Shown: positions 1 to 10,647, counted from the stretch's first letter. The stretch is DNA of 64,000 bases from Arthonia radiata (GCA_002989075.1 PSQN01000003.1:2422340-2486339); one strand, 5' to 3'. The notes: generated by a model not told the origin, from the letters alone. Program-made: numbers and translations.

Positions 1-1768
1 ACGAGCGCTCTGTGGCTGAGACAGAACTCAAATCGACGGTGTTCGACTTTGTGGTTTGTGATGGTCCATTTGCTTCACGCGAACGTCCGTTCTCGATAGC
101 TTCGTACAGTTGCGCGATCTCATCAGCATACAATTTGTTGCTGGCTGCTCGCTGGACGGTGCCCTTGCCAGCTCGGGGAAGAGGCTTGTCAGGCTTCGTG
201 AAGAAGATAAAGCCCTTTGCTATGCGCCCATGCTTGACTGTGCCTTCGTTGGCTTGCTGAACCACGGGCCAGACGCGCTCCAGAAGCTCGTCGTCTGACT
301 TATCGTTGTCCTTGCGCTCGATGAGCGCACAAGCTTGGAATCTGCCCTGACCGATCACCACGCAACCTTTCACATCTGGCGTGCTGGTGACAGCGCCTTC
401 CATTGTGGTCGGATTAAGCTTCTCGCCATTGCTGAAGACTATGATATCGTCTGATCGAGACGCGTACTTCCAAAGACCGGGCTTGGTCGGGTGTGGCGAG
501 AACAAGTCCTTGGTGTGGAACTCCTGCAGCTCAGGAAACGTGATGAAGACAGGCTGGATAAGATCCAGATGCGGTCTTCGAACATGCACCATCTCGTAAA
601 GCCCTCCCTCTCGTTCACGGAACTCAAGGCCACCCTCTACCTCGTTGAATCTGAAGTATGCCCAGTCCTCTTTCTCCTTTCTCAGCTGAGGGACTGCTTG
701 ATACTCACTGGATCCCCATCCGGCTGAGAGGTTGGTGTGCTGTACAATCGTGCTTGCGATGGACTCTGGTAGCGGACCGCCAGCGAATTGGACACCTCGC
801 ATCCTGCCCAAGTTCTCGAGATACTCGGGGTTCTTTGCCAGATCGATGACCGTTGACGGCGGAAGCAAGGTGTATTCTGCCGCGCCTTCTACGTGTGTGC
901 GATTGACGATCTCTGCAGTTGGTAGACCTGCCGGAGGCAAGACTGAGGTGCTGTCGATCCAGCATGGCACGACCAACCCATAGATCAATCCAGCGACGTG
1001 GAATGGTGGGAATGTGCAGCAAAATCTCATGGACCCTAATCTCTCGGCCAGCTCATTGCCTCCGATGGTCTGCATCGCATCCACAGCGCTCCAGTTGCCA
1101 TGACGGATGGTGATCAGCTTCGGTGTCCCCGTGGAGCCTGAGGTGTGGATTTGGACAAATGGTCGAAAGCGACATTCTTCCCACGTTGCCTCGAAGGACA
1201 CCGGCTGGACGGGCTTCCTCTCAAGCAAAACGTCCAGTTCAGGAACTGTGATAGTAGAGAGCTCAGGTCTGGATTTGGTGAGCGCAGAGACCGTTGGTAA
1301 AGAGCTTGACGCTGCTAAGAATGTGGTGGCTTTGCATTCGTCTAGCAAGGAGTGGAAAGCTTCTGTGCTGTTTCGTGGCGACGGTACGAATAGCTGAGTT
1401 CATATCAGTTACAGCCAGCACCAAGATGCTCATTCTGCTCAGCCACAACATACCACATGGCCCGTCTTGATCGCAGCAAGGGTCAAAATCTGGTAGCGAA
1501 GATCGTTTGGACCTAAGTAAGCCAATGTTTCGAGTTGCGTCGAGCGTCCAATGCATGTGAAGATCCATTGCGCACACCGATTGACAGCGTTTGCGAACTC
1601 AGCGTAGGAGACATCCCGAAAGCGATCATCTTTGCTGTCATGAATGGTGAATAGAGACCGACTGTGGCTTGTGCGCGCACGCTCGTCGACGAGTTGGGGT
1701 ATCAAGCGCTTTCCGCAGCCAGGCGGTGGCGGCGATCCCCTAGATGAACACTTGTCTTCAGCTTTCAT
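1..1768 (-). CDS. NRPS-like adenylating enzyme, C-terminus beyond left edge
   Basis: Activates a carboxylic acid as an acyl-adenylate. Fungal relatives usually continue into a carrier protein and a reductase domain, which would lie outside the window. Two exons are visible: 1454-1768 and 1-1393, with a 60-bp intron 1394-1453 (GTATGT...CAG). The joined frame reads ...KTGH-V-LFVPSPRNS, as in this family. A-domain core motifs appear in order: A3 HTSGSTGTPK near residue 187, A5 GWGSSEYQ, the A7-type YASRSDD near 416, and A10 PRAGKGTVQR near 508. About 569 residues are seen. I chose ATG at 1766-1768 because the frame upstream of it has no earlier ATG. The alpha/beta-hydrolase gene is divergent across a 0.9-kb gap. 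The substrate cannot be told from sequence. The family is certain; the exact start is moderately sure. Confidence 0.88.
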
Positions 1769-2677
1769 AGCTCGATGCAATGCCGGTAGGTAGGCCAAAG
1801 GGAAATGTCAAGAGAGTGAAGCTGGCTTGACTCACTGTGTCGACATCATCTCGAACACCCTCTCTTCATGCTCATGCCAAGACTATTGTTTGAGGTGCAC
1901 TATTTGAGCAGTCATTGTCCCAGAGCTGTCGCCAGATTCGTGATGACGATGAAAGTTTCTGCCACTGTTTCGGAGGCGCGAGAAACCGTGTGTATGTATG
2001 TGAGAAGAAAGTAAGAGCGGTTCATGATATGCTGTTCCACGGCTAAGCTCTTACACGAGCCGCGCGCATGGAGCGGCATGCCGGGAGTGTTCACTGGTCA
2101 GTTCGTTTCCGCCTTGCGCACGGAATAGGATAGCGATCCTCTTCAACGTGGCAAAGCAATTGATCACCCGTCATGCGGCTGACCCGTCGAGATCCGTGGC
2201 GGATGGCGCCGCGTGTTGCTGATACGAGTATTTGCGCATGGGGCCAAGATCGAACGTTGAAGGCAAACGCTTGCAACGCCGCTTCTCGTAAAACCATTTG
2301 GAGCAGCGGCGGCTGACATAATATGACGCTGCTTATTAGTAGCGATTATAGACCACAGTGACGATAGAGAGACATGCTGCTGTATCCCTATCCGTCACCC
2401 GGCACCGGTCCGCTCCATGCTATTTGTATTGAACAAGATGAAAACAGATGGATGTGGAAAGCCATGTCTGCGTACAGCCCGTCGCCAACCGTGGGTCGTT
2501 TCACACGTTGAAAGCCTATCCGATCGTGCCGGTATCTGCAATCGGTTGCTCCCAATGTAATGACTGGTGACTCAAATTTCATCTCACGCCGTCGGACAAT
2601 CGCTTGAATTCGTATGGACTCAGCTTGAACATCTCATCGGCCACAGTGCAGGGTCATCAACAGACCTGCTACTCACT
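1769..2677. promoter_or_regulatory. Intergenic region between two divergent genes
   Basis: This 0.9-kb stretch separates the starts of the NRPS-like gene and the alpha/beta-hydrolase gene, so it must hold both promoters. I see no convincing ORF, repeat or named operator. A shared bidirectional promoter is inferred only from the arrangement. Confidence 0.5.
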
Positions 2678-4158
2678 ATGTCAGCACGTCTTTTCCAGTG
2701 CCAGACGCATCGTGCGCCATGCCAGCATGTCAGACACTATCCGCGAGCGACAGCCACGACGCAGGAGGAGCCTCTGCAGATGGAAGTCAAGCAGTACACG
2801 CCTCGAGATAACCTCCAAGGGCACCATGGCGATATGACAATCATTGCGACACATGCGCTAGGATACCCCAAGGAAATGTACGAGCCTCTGTTTGATGAGC
2901 TCTACCAATCGCTTCAAAATTCGAAAGACAGTGCACGGATCCGGTCCATTTGGATCGCAGATGTTGCAACGTCTGGAGCCAGCGCGGTACTCAACGAGGG
3001 CAAGCTAGGCAATGACCGTAGGTATTGGTTGAATATTCTCCTTAAGAGGAGGCGTGCTGACGTGACCGGCGCAGCATCGTACTTTGATTGGGCTCGGGAT
3101 ATACTACTGATGGTCAACCACTTTCGAGATCAAATGCCGCGTCCGTTGGTAGGTATGGGTCATAGCATGGGCACGACAAGCCTCTTGAACACTGCTCTCT
3201 TTCATCCACGTCTATTCACCACGATGGTCATGATCGAGCCTGTCGGTAAGTCTGACCTTCAACACATGCTGCTTTCGAAATGCTTCGTGAACCAAGAGAT
3301 TTTGTACTGACGTCTTGAAATGCAGCCAACCGCCATTTCCGGGGCGCAAATTTTACACCGATCCATGCAATCGCCAATAAGCGAGACCGTTGGCCGTCAA
3401 AACAAGACGCCGTTGCTTGGGCACGCCGGCACCCGCATTTGAAGACTTTCGATCCCCGTGTGCTTCAACTCTTTCTCGAACACGGCTTTCGTGAGCTTCC
3501 CACTCTTCTACATCCAGATGCTTCAGCGACGTCCGACGGGACTAGTGCAGAGTCAGCGCAATCAACAAAACCGGTCACTCTTTCGATCACCAGAGATCAC
3601 GACGCTGGGGGGTTTGCGCGAGGCGCATACCCGCCGCCAGGCAGGCCATTTGCGGATGTGGATTTGAACAAGTCCAAGCATCCCGACATCAGCACAGCCG
3701 AGCTCAAAACCGTCGGCAAGCCTTTCTACCGCCCAGAACTTGTTATGACCTTTGCACAGCTACCATTCTTGCGGCCATCGTGCTTGTATGTGTACGGTGA
3801 GAAGTCCACGTTCTCTTCGTCGCAGCAGCATGGCAGAGTTGACAAGCTTGTCCTTACCGGGACGGGTCTTGGAGGTAGTGGTGGACACGCAGAGGGTGCT
3901 GTCGAAGAGGTCATGCTCAACGACACTGGGCATTTTTGCCCTTTCGAGCGTCCGAGGGACGTGGCATCAGCCATAGCGCCGTGGCTCGAGAGGCAGATGG
4001 AATCGTGGAGGGAGAGCGAGAGGGATCCGGAATGGGAGTCAAGAAGTGTTCGAGAGCGTAGTATGCTCGATAGTGAGTGGCTCAAGTGGGCTAAAGAGTG
4101 TTATGGACCGAAGTCGAGGGCTGGTGCGGACACCAGAGAAACCAGAGCTAAACTTTGA
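2678..4158 (+). CDS. Peroxisomal alpha/beta-hydrolase, LPX1/AKT2-like
   Basis: Predicted serine hydrolase of the fungal family that includes yeast Lpx1 and the Alternaria toxin-pathway proteins AKT2/AFT2. Two exons, 2678-3245 and 3326-4158, are split by an 80-bp intron (GTAAGT...GCAG); the join reads IEPV-ANRHF. The product is about 466 aa. The nucleophile elbow GHSMGT lies near residue 162. A candidate acid region is VYGEKSTF, and the likely catalytic His is in NDTGHFCPFERP near residue 390. The C-terminus is ...TRAKL; AKL fits the PTS1 peroxisomal import signal. The start MSARLF is preferred over upstream non-ATG starts because CQHVRHYPRATATTQEE follows it, which is the usual family N-terminus. 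The substrate is unknown. A role beside the neighbouring A-domain enzyme is inference. Confidence 0.87.
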
Positions 4159-4660
4159 GTGGATGGAAGACATTTGAACAATAGAGCTGGGGTTCCCCAA
4201 GAACAATCGTCATAGAGGACCCGTTTCAATTCATAATCTCAGCCAGGCTTATGAAGGCCTCGAGGGATGTCACCTAAGGAGGCTGGCGCACAATGATAAT
4301 AATGCTTTGAATGCCATTGGCACGGTGGCTCAGTCAACCCCATGTGAGCGCTACTACACTTTCAATATTTGAACGGCAATTGGCAGTGCAGTTGCACAGG
4401 CGAGTAAACTCGTCACTCAAGACATAATGTATGCGACGAAGATTAGTTTAAAGAGGCTCATACGCGGTTAGAGACGGATGTGAGACACAACAGGCAGGGT
4501 AAATTTCACATCAACAAAAATTCCCATTTTTGCCGACCATTGTCCCCAGACCTCAGCGAACCGCGCAAAACGAATCACCCTCTCCCACACGAGCAAATCA
4601 GTCTCACTTTTCCATTCACTGCCATCGCCGCACCGTCCAACGCCTCTCACCAAGATCAAA
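4159..4660. other. Intergenic, hydrolase 3' side and RPB10 promoter
   Basis: No ORF worth keeping and no repeat was seen. The last part (about 4530-4660) is pyrimidine-rich on the plus strand just before the RPB10 ATG, as often seen in fungal 5' untranslated regions. Confidence 0.5.
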
Positions 4661-5022
4661 ATGATCATCCCCGTCCGCTGCTTCTCCTGCGGCAAAGTAC
4701 GCACCCAATCCCCACCCACACCTCCACCACTAACAACCGCAGGTAATTGCAGACCTCTGGGAGCGGTATCTGCAACTTCTCGACACCGGCGTGCCTGATG
4801 GGTAAGTCCTATTTCCTGTCGCATCAGTAAAGAGAAGGAGAAAAGGAAGAAGATAGACAATGGAGACGGGAAAGGAAAAGGGAAAGACTGACACAGAACA
4901 GCGACGCAATGGAACAATGCGGCCTCCGCCGCTACTGCTGCCGCCGCATGGTCATGACGCACGTCGACCTCATCGAGAAGCTGCTGCGGTATGATCCGAG
5001 CCAGCGCGTGCGGGAGACGTAG
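4661..5022 (+). CDS. RPB10: RNA polymerases I, II and III subunit RPABC5
   Basis: Small zinc-binding subunit shared by the three nuclear RNA polymerases, needed for their assembly in the nucleus. Three exons: 4661-4696, 4743-4801 and 4902-5022. The introns are 46 bp (GTACGC...CGCAG) and 100 bp (GTAAGT...AACAG). The spliced product is 71 aa, the usual length. It begins [12 protein letters not shown] and contains [22 protein letters not shown] near residues 7-10 and the CC pair near 44-45 are the four zinc ligands. No single reading frame spans the gene, so a simple ORF search misses it. It lies co-oriented with the hydrolase, 0.5 kb downstream, and faces the MSB3-like gene tail to tail. Identification is very secure. 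Confidence 0.96.
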
Positions 5023-5701
5023 GACGCGATGCTCCCCATCGTCCGGTAATGAGAACGCAAAAGACGACCCGAAAGAAAACTTCCGAGCTGGCAGTGTGCT
5101 TGAGCTGAGCAGGGAGCGAGGACGTCACTTCTATGAATGTGCGACAAACGAGGCGGATTTGTGGGAGCTGCGATGTGAAGAGTCTGGAAGCGTTGTCTAG
5201 TTGCGTGGAAAGACGCGAAGAAGTGCCACTGGAGCACAGCAGAAGATATGATACCCCAATGGTGAAGGCCAAGGCGAGGCCCTACGAAGAGTGCGAGTAC
5301 GGGTGGTTCCCACGAAGCAATGATGTATCGCATACCGCTATATCTCAGCAATTCCTTGACGCAACAGCAGCGAAAGCACCGCACCGGCTGCGTAGTGGCG
5401 AGGTCTTATTCTCTTACTTTTGGGAACGGTGCCAGAGCGAAGGTACAGTAAAACATTGTCTTGATGCTGAGGCTGGACGAGCTGGCGTTGGAAGATAAAT
5501 GTTTCATTCGCAATATTTCTCCGATCGCGTTGAATGCTATTACTGAACGCTGCACACCCAGCAGGGTCCGCTCTCTCGTGAAAGACTGCAACAATTGAAA
5601 TCTAGGAATGGATTTCGAATCTATCGTGAACCTCTAATTCGGTATTCAAGCGACCGTCTATCATGTATGCGCATCCATCTATCGATTCCGGCCTCGCACA
5701 T
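5023..5701. other. Convergent 3' intergenic region
   Basis: Lies between the 3' ends of RPB10 and the TBC gene. A 121-codon plus-strand open frame (5133-5498) is present but has no recognisable domain or gene-like features, so I do not call it. Confidence 0.45.
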
Positions 5702-8464
5702 TCAAGTGGGCATGCCAGGGACTGCCGGCACCTTATCCCTTCTCGTCCGCCACCGTGCGAACTTCTTTAAACTCGCGCCCCTCGAAGTTGACCTCTTGAT
5801 GCTCGCGCCCTCCTCTCCGTCTGTCACGCCGAAACCATCACGCGTACTCACTCCATCGCTCTCGCCGCTTCCTGCCGTTTTACTCGTGACCACACTTTCA
5901 CTCCGTCCCCTCGACATGGCTTCTCTCTCACTCCTGTCGCCCCTCCATACTTCTCTTCGTTCTTCACGTCTGCGTGCCACCGTGTCGCTGCTCAACAACC
6001 CTCTCCCCTCCAAGGTCTTCCCAAAACTCGCCTCCATCAGCGCATTCGCATCTAACAGCTTCCGCGGCAGCATCTGTACAATCTGGAAGATCTCCATGGG
6101 ATCGCGGATGCGCTTGATCTCCTCGCTACCCAGGCGAAAGATGCCAAGAGCGATCCTGAAGAGCGTTTTGGAGCCCTCGTAAAACAGGACGTCCCACACC
6201 CTACAGCAAGGCTCGACGGGGAGAGAACCCACGAAGACGGACATGAACCAGCTGGTCGTTGCCAGGCTCACTGTGGGTAGTTGACGTGACCGGCTGGCGG
6301 AGAAGGGTGATGTAGGGGAGGGATCAGCAGCGCGATCATCTAGTTTCGCCCAGAGCTGCGGTTCGCGATCTTTGAGTGTGCCCATGAGCACGCCAATGTC
6401 GACATTGGCGCCTTCCAGGGCGATGCCGTGCGTGCCTGGCAGATGTTCGGTCGTCAATATGCACAGAAGCGTGAAAGCCTTCTCTTCATCCCCGTCAAGG
6501 AAGAGCAGCATTTGGCCCGCCAGAAAGTTGAGGGACTGACAGTACCCGATGCGTGGTTGGTGGACGGCGAAGGCACGCAAGACCCGGCGGAGCGCCCCGA
6601 TCATGGGGCGTTCGTAATTCTCTATCGTTGCCGCGGAAACATGAGTTGCACGGCTGGCATCGACGCTGGAGACTGCAGAGCCTGGGCGCGTAGCGTTAGG
6701 GTCGTTGGGTAGGCGACGGAACTTGTCATTGTCGGGAAAAGTACGGTATAGATCCCTCTCGATGTGCTCGCGGTCGGACTCGCCGAGCTGTGTATATTCC
6801 TGGCAGCGGTCGAGAAGATGCTTGTACAAGCCTCTGTTCTGCGCGAGGCGAGCAGGCCCACCAGCGTACCAGAACCAAGCGGCACCGCGCCATTCGGGAG
6901 GAATACCCTTTCGAATGAACCGTTTGACTTTATCGGAGCGAGGTGGGAATTCGATGGGGTTTCCAGTATCGAGGCGATATTGTTTCATTAGCTCGATCCA
7001 TTTCTCACGGCGGCGAACGAGGTACTGGCGGTAATGAGTATTCCAATCGTCGTACTGTTTGACTGTGATGTACTGATTGTCTTTCTTGAAACCGTATCGA
7101 TCTGCGTTGGGATCTGGTGGAGGCTCGAGAAAGCTGAGGTCTTGATCCTCCGCGGGGAACTCGCCCGCAAAGAGCTGTGCAGAGGTGATCCGACCATGGG
7201 AGGCGGCAGCTGACGCGTCCAGTAAGTGTCCGGGATCAGGAGAGCTCGCTGGCGCAAATCCTGCCGATGGTGATGCTGGAAAGGCTGATGTACTGTGCGA
7301 GGGCAACAATTTTCCGGTGATTGTGGATCCTCCTTTTCCTTTAGCACTTACATTCGGTTTGACAATTTCCGGAAACGTCGTTTTCGATGCTGGCGGGATT
7401 GAAATCTTGGGCACAGGTGGCACTTTGTCCTCACGCCCAGGGCGAAGAGGAGACGATACAGTAGGCTTATTGGGCAAAGATGGTGCCAGAATGTCCGTAC
7501 GGACGGGCGGATCGTCTTCAAACCCCTGTGCGTATAATGAAATATAGTCATCCACACCGAAGTCCGAGTCTAGAGAAACACGGGCGAAGTTTGTACCATA
7601 AGGGCTAAGCAGCTCGCTTGCTGAAGTTCGATTCGTATACGTGCTGCTTCGCTCGGTGGCACTAACATCGTTGACATCGTTGACACTGGACATATAGGTC
7701 GTGGATGATTTGACACTGTCGCGGAGCACTGGGTTGAAGTTCTCAACTGGTACTGGTAGAATAGGAGCTGCTGCTGCTGTATACTCATCTTGCTCACGAA
7801 TACGCGGGCTCCGCCCCTCCTTGCTCGGCGATGGACGAGGCTTGAACTTCCCACTATCGGGATGCGCCCACTTTAGTTTGCGGTGATCTGGCATGAACGT
7901 CGAGTCACGCAGCCGTGGCGTGGTAGGGAGAGGTGAGGTCTCCTCAACAGCGTGATCGCGAGCGGAGATTGGTATGAGGATGTCATCGTGGCTCAGTGTC
8001 GGCAGCGGATTGTCTCGCGTTCTGGACGGGTCCTCGAACGGTCTTGGCTCATCTGACGACTTGCGCAATGGCCACGGGTCGTGCGATATTGTCTTCAGAA
8101 GGCCCGCGCCCGAGCTAGGAATTCGCGTATGAGAGCTGTCGTTCGAAACAGTCGCCGCGCGCTCAAGACCAGGTGAGTGTGGGGCTAGTAGATGTGTCTC
8201 TTGTACAGTATTCGACCGCTGTCCGCGGAACTGTACGGCGGAAGTTTCTTTCAGGGCTCGGAACGGTAATATTGGAGACTTGGGTGGCTGCTCATTTCCA
8301 TCTGATGGACGGCGTCCGGAGTTGGGATTGAACCGTAGTGATCGAGGCGTCGTGGGCGGCGGTTCTTGGCGTCCGAAAGCCTGCATCGCTGCAGCGAGCT
8401 TTGAAGCCTTTGCTAATATATGTTCGGGATCAGGCGTATATGCGATTGTTGTCGTTGTGCTCAT
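5702..8464 (-). CDS. MSB3: TBC-domain Rab GTPase-activating protein, Msb3/Msb4-like
   Basis: Stimulates GTP hydrolysis by Rab GTPases in exocytosis and vacuolar traffic; the yeast relatives Msb3/Gyp3 and Msb4 act on Sec4 and others at growth sites. One intron-free frame of 920 aa. The first roughly 440 residues are Ser/Pro-rich and likely disordered. Then comes the Msb3-type lead-in YDDWNTHYRQYLVRRREKW, followed by the TBC domain from about 510 to 800: RKGIPPEWRG near 515, the arginine-finger motif IERDLYRTFPDN near 570, and the glutamine-finger motif GYCQSLN near 641. Both catalytic fingers are present, so it should be active. The tail is basic and Ser-rich. The symbol rests on family resemblance, not on a one-to-one orthology test. 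Confidence 0.92.
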   Translation of the reverse strand: MSTTTTIAYTPDPEHILAKASKLAAAMQAFGRQEPPPTTPRSLRFNPNSGRRPSDGNEQPPKSPILPFRALKETSAVQFRGQRSNTVQETHLLAPHSPGLERAATVSNDSSHTRIPSSGAGLLKTISHDPWPLRKSSDEPRPFEDPSRTRDNPLPTLSHDDILIPISARDHAVEETSPLPTTPRLRDSTFMPDHRKLKWAHPDSGKFKPRPSPSKEGRSPRIREQDEYTAAAAPILPVPVENFNPVLRDSVKSSTTYMSSVNDVNDVSATERSSTYTNRTSASELLSPYGTNFARVSLDSDFGVDDYISLYAQGFEDDPPVRTDILAPSLPNKPTVSSPLRPGREDKVPPVPKISIPPASKTTFPEIVKPNVSAKGKGGSTITGKLLPSHSTSAFPASPSAGFAPASSPDPGHLLDASAAASHGRITSAQLFAGEFPAEDQDLSFLEPPPDPNADRYGFKKDNQYITVKQYDDWNTHYRQYLVRRREKWIELMKQYRLDTGNPIEFPPRSDKVKRFIRKGIPPEWRGAAWFWYAGGPARLAQNRGLYKHLLDRCQEYTQLGESDREHIERDLYRTFPDNDKFRRLPNDPNATRPGSAVSSVDASRATHVSAATIENYERPMIGALRRVLRAFAVHQPRIGYCQSLNFLAGQMLLFLDGDEEKAFTLLCILTTEHLPGTHGIALEGANVDIGVLMGTLKDREPQLWAKLDDRAADPSPTSPFSASRSRQLPTVSLATTSWFMSVFVGSLPVEPCCRVWDVLFYEGSKTLFRIALGIFRLGSEEIKRIRDPMEIFQIVQMLPRKLLDANALMEASFGKTLEGRGLLSSDTVARRREERREVWRGDRSEREAMSRGRSESVVTSKTAGSGESDGVSTRDGFGVTDGEEGASIKRSTSRGASLKKFARWRTRRDKVPAVPGMPT

Positions 8465-8853
8465 ATTACTGATGTAAAGTTATCGTTGTACGCCGACAGC
8501 AGACGCTTCGCGCATCTAGACTGAGCAGACGCTCGGCTGCACTTCCCGCCAGGACTCTTGGACCCATAGGCCGCTTCGATAGCACGGAATCAGTGTAGGA
8601 AATGCACTATAAGACTTTGGAATGCGACTTTGACGTAGAGGCGTAGAGAGTCGTAGATATTACCGCGGCTTGGACGTGCATTGGCTAGAAGGAGCGACTG
8701 ATACAGGGTCCGGGTGTATAATGAGTGACCAAAGGAATGACGGGACCAAAGTAGAGAGAAGCACGTCGCGCGAATTTCTCGAGTCTAGAGAGGCCGTCCT
8801 TCCATGAGCCTCCTGGGTCGAGCAAGGTGGAGGTATGTGCAATAAGAGGACGG
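8465..8853. promoter_or_regulatory. Upstream region of the TBC gene
   Basis: Carries the promoter of the minus-strand TBC gene. It contains no supportable ORF or repeat and ends at the target-site duplication of the neighbouring small DNA element. Confidence 0.45.
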
Positions 8854-8862
8854 TTAGATTAA
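8854..8862. repeat. Left target-site duplication TTAGATTAA
   Basis: Nine bases identical to 9551-9559 and directly abutting the inverted ends of the element between them. The shared stretch can be read as up to 12 bp because the element's first bases TAG are also present after the right copy. Confidence 0.75.
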
Positions 8863-9550
8863 TAGTCTCAGCCCGCTCAGACCCTTGGGCGCACCGTGTA
8901 TACTACACTATTCCCTGTCGGAAATCTGCGTCCATGTTTCCTGGGTGCAGTCTCAACTTTTATGACACGTCTTGTTGGTGCTACACAAGCTACATAGTGT
9001 CAGGATGTTCGATAGCCGGAGTCTTGGCTCGACCTTGTGTCAAGCACCGGACGTCTTCCAGATTAGGAAGAACACACGCAATTCTATGACACTGGCACCA
9101 GCAGTGTTCTGACATTCCCTTTTAGGTAATAGACGCCTGAAGGGTCTGAGGCCCGATAGCGGCTTTTTTAGCGCGCAGGGGTATTAGAGGCCACTAAAGC
9201 CCTCCTAGAAGCCTGTAAGCCCCCTAGAAGCCCCTAAATATTACTTTTGTTAATAATTGTAAAACATACTTTAACTTTAAGCTTCTTATACGGCCAATGT
9301 TGCTCGATAGAGATTTAAAAAAAACGCCTACTAGAGTTTTATCTAAAAATTCTATTGCAGCAATTTATAGATCAATTGATTAAAAGTTAGCTAAGGAATT
9401 AGTATACGCACAAAGGCTATTTTTAGTAGTGATTTGGGATCAAAATCCGACAAGGTCCACTAAGACTGCTATCGGGCCTCAGGCCCGTGGGGCGTAGAAT
9501 ACCGCATTAGGCGCCCACCCTGCCCAACGGGTCTGAGCGGACTGAGACTA
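8863..9550. mobile_element. Non-autonomous DNA transposon (MITE-like), 688 bp
   Basis: The ends are inverted copies: TAGTCTCAG followed by one variable base, then CCGCTCAGACCC, with a further TTGGGC. Only one mismatch falls in the first 22 bp. A 9-bp direct repeat TTAGATTAA flanks it. There is no transposase-like frame, so it must have been moved by an enzyme coded elsewhere. A 9-bp duplication fits Mutator-like elements, but that assignment is only suggestive. The middle (about 9110-9470) is much more AT-rich than the ends, and a second inverted pair lies inside. Confidence 0.78.
9127..9503. repeat. Inner inverted-repeat pair, possible nested element
   Basis: Left arm about 9127-9160 and right arm about 9468-9503 are inverted copies sharing CTGAGGCCCGATAGC exactly, plus a looser outer part containing ACGCC. 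The space between is AT-rich and lacks an ORF. I could not find a target-site duplication, so it may be either a second small element inserted in the first or a subterminal repeat of it. Confidence 0.55.
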
Positions 9551-9559
9551 TTAGATTAA
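9551..9559. repeat. Right target-site duplication TTAGATTAA
   Basis: Exact match to 8854-8862, directly after the right inverted end of the MITE-like element. Confidence 0.75.
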
Positions 9560-9856
9560 TAGAATACAGCGCTAGCATCTTTAGGCTAGGCGCGAGCCAT
9601 CGATACCGTGATGTCATTGGCTATTCAACGACGGCGATGAGGACGTCCTCAATTGCGAGTATCTTAGCTGCTGAGTGTCTCAGCCATTTGCGAGATGAAT
9701 TCTACATGAGATCTTGTGCCTCTCCACGCTGTTGCTTCATGAATGTCGTCAATTTCGTCCATCTCGTGAAAAGCGGCGCTCATTTACCTTCCAGCCAACC
9801 AAAATGACCGTCAAGCCGTGTCGTCCTCCGGAAGACGCAGCAAAGAGCTCTCAGCA
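9560..9856. other. Intergenic, downstream of DID2
   Basis: Just under 300 bp between the MITE and the stop codon of the minus-strand DID2 gene. No feature was seen. Confidence 0.4.
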
Positions 9857-10647
9857 TCAGGCACGCACTCGCCGCAATCGCTCCTCCAGATCTGCTTCTT
9901 TCTGCTCATCAATGGTCATGGCCTTCGCTTTGGTAGCCGTCTCTGTGTTTGGCATCTCCTGGCTCACTTCCAGCCCAAGGGTGTCTTGCATCCGCCCCAT
10001 CAATCGGTCCTCTGCTTCGGCGTCGGTCGTGCTTGCGGATGCCTTGTTCATCATGTCCTCCAGACCCTTGGATGTGAGGTCGACGTTCTCTGTCTGTGCA
10101 TCAAAGTTCTCCATGATGTCGTTCACCTGTAATGGGTGTTAGTGGTTGATGGCTTGAAACTCGGCGTTAAAGGCAGTGATCGCATACCATTACGGCATCT
10201 GTGTCCTTTCCTGCAATCCTGCCGAGGTTGATCGTCACCCTTCGCATGTCCGCTGCGATCTGTTTGGTAGTTGCGGCATCTTTAAGTTGATCTACGATGA
10301 AGTCCAGTCGGGATTCCAGGCCCTTCAGACTCTTGAATTGCCTCTCTTTCCGAACGGACTTTGCGGCTGCGATGCGCGCGATCTCGGGTCGACCTTTCTC
10401 GAGCTCCTACGTAGTTCGACGTTAGTGGGCTATCCCTGCTGTGTGGATGCCGAGCGGTTGGCAACACACTTTCTTGACTTCTGCTTCTGCCTTCTTCCGC
10501 TCGGACTCTGCCTTGTTCGCTCGCTTGAGGGTTTGCTTCTGGGTGAACTAGGCAGAAGCCGTATTAGTGAAGGGCATATACAGCACGCGTCGTATGCCCT
10601 ACCTTAATGTCAAAGATGACGTTCTGTAGTCTCTGGTTTGCGGCCAT
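9857..10647 (-). CDS. DID2: ESCRT-III associated protein Did2/Vps46 (CHMP1 family)
   Basis: Late-acting ESCRT-III subunit that recruits the Vps4 ATPase during multivesicular body sorting on endosomes. Four exons: 10603-10647, 10470-10547, 10188-10406 and 9857-10126. The introns are 55, 63 and 61 bp, all GT...AG; the second donor is GTGTGT. The spliced protein is 203 aa, the normal CHMP1 size. It begins MAANQRLQNVIFDIKFTQK, has the CHMP1-like EIARIAAAKSVRK segment, and ends DLEERLRRVRA, a good MIM1 motif for binding the Vps4 MIT domain. The middle is rather diverged from yeast Did2. The C-terminus also resembles CHMP2/Vps2, but the N-terminus and length favour CHMP1. Confidence 0.85.

Noticed and set aside
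5133-5498. 121-codon plus-strand frame between RPB10 and the TBC gene.
   Set aside because: No recognisable motif and an ordinary 3' intergenic setting; chance ORF is more likely.
5595-6182. 195-codon plus-strand frame.
   Set aside because: Antisense to the TBC gene and without any domain.
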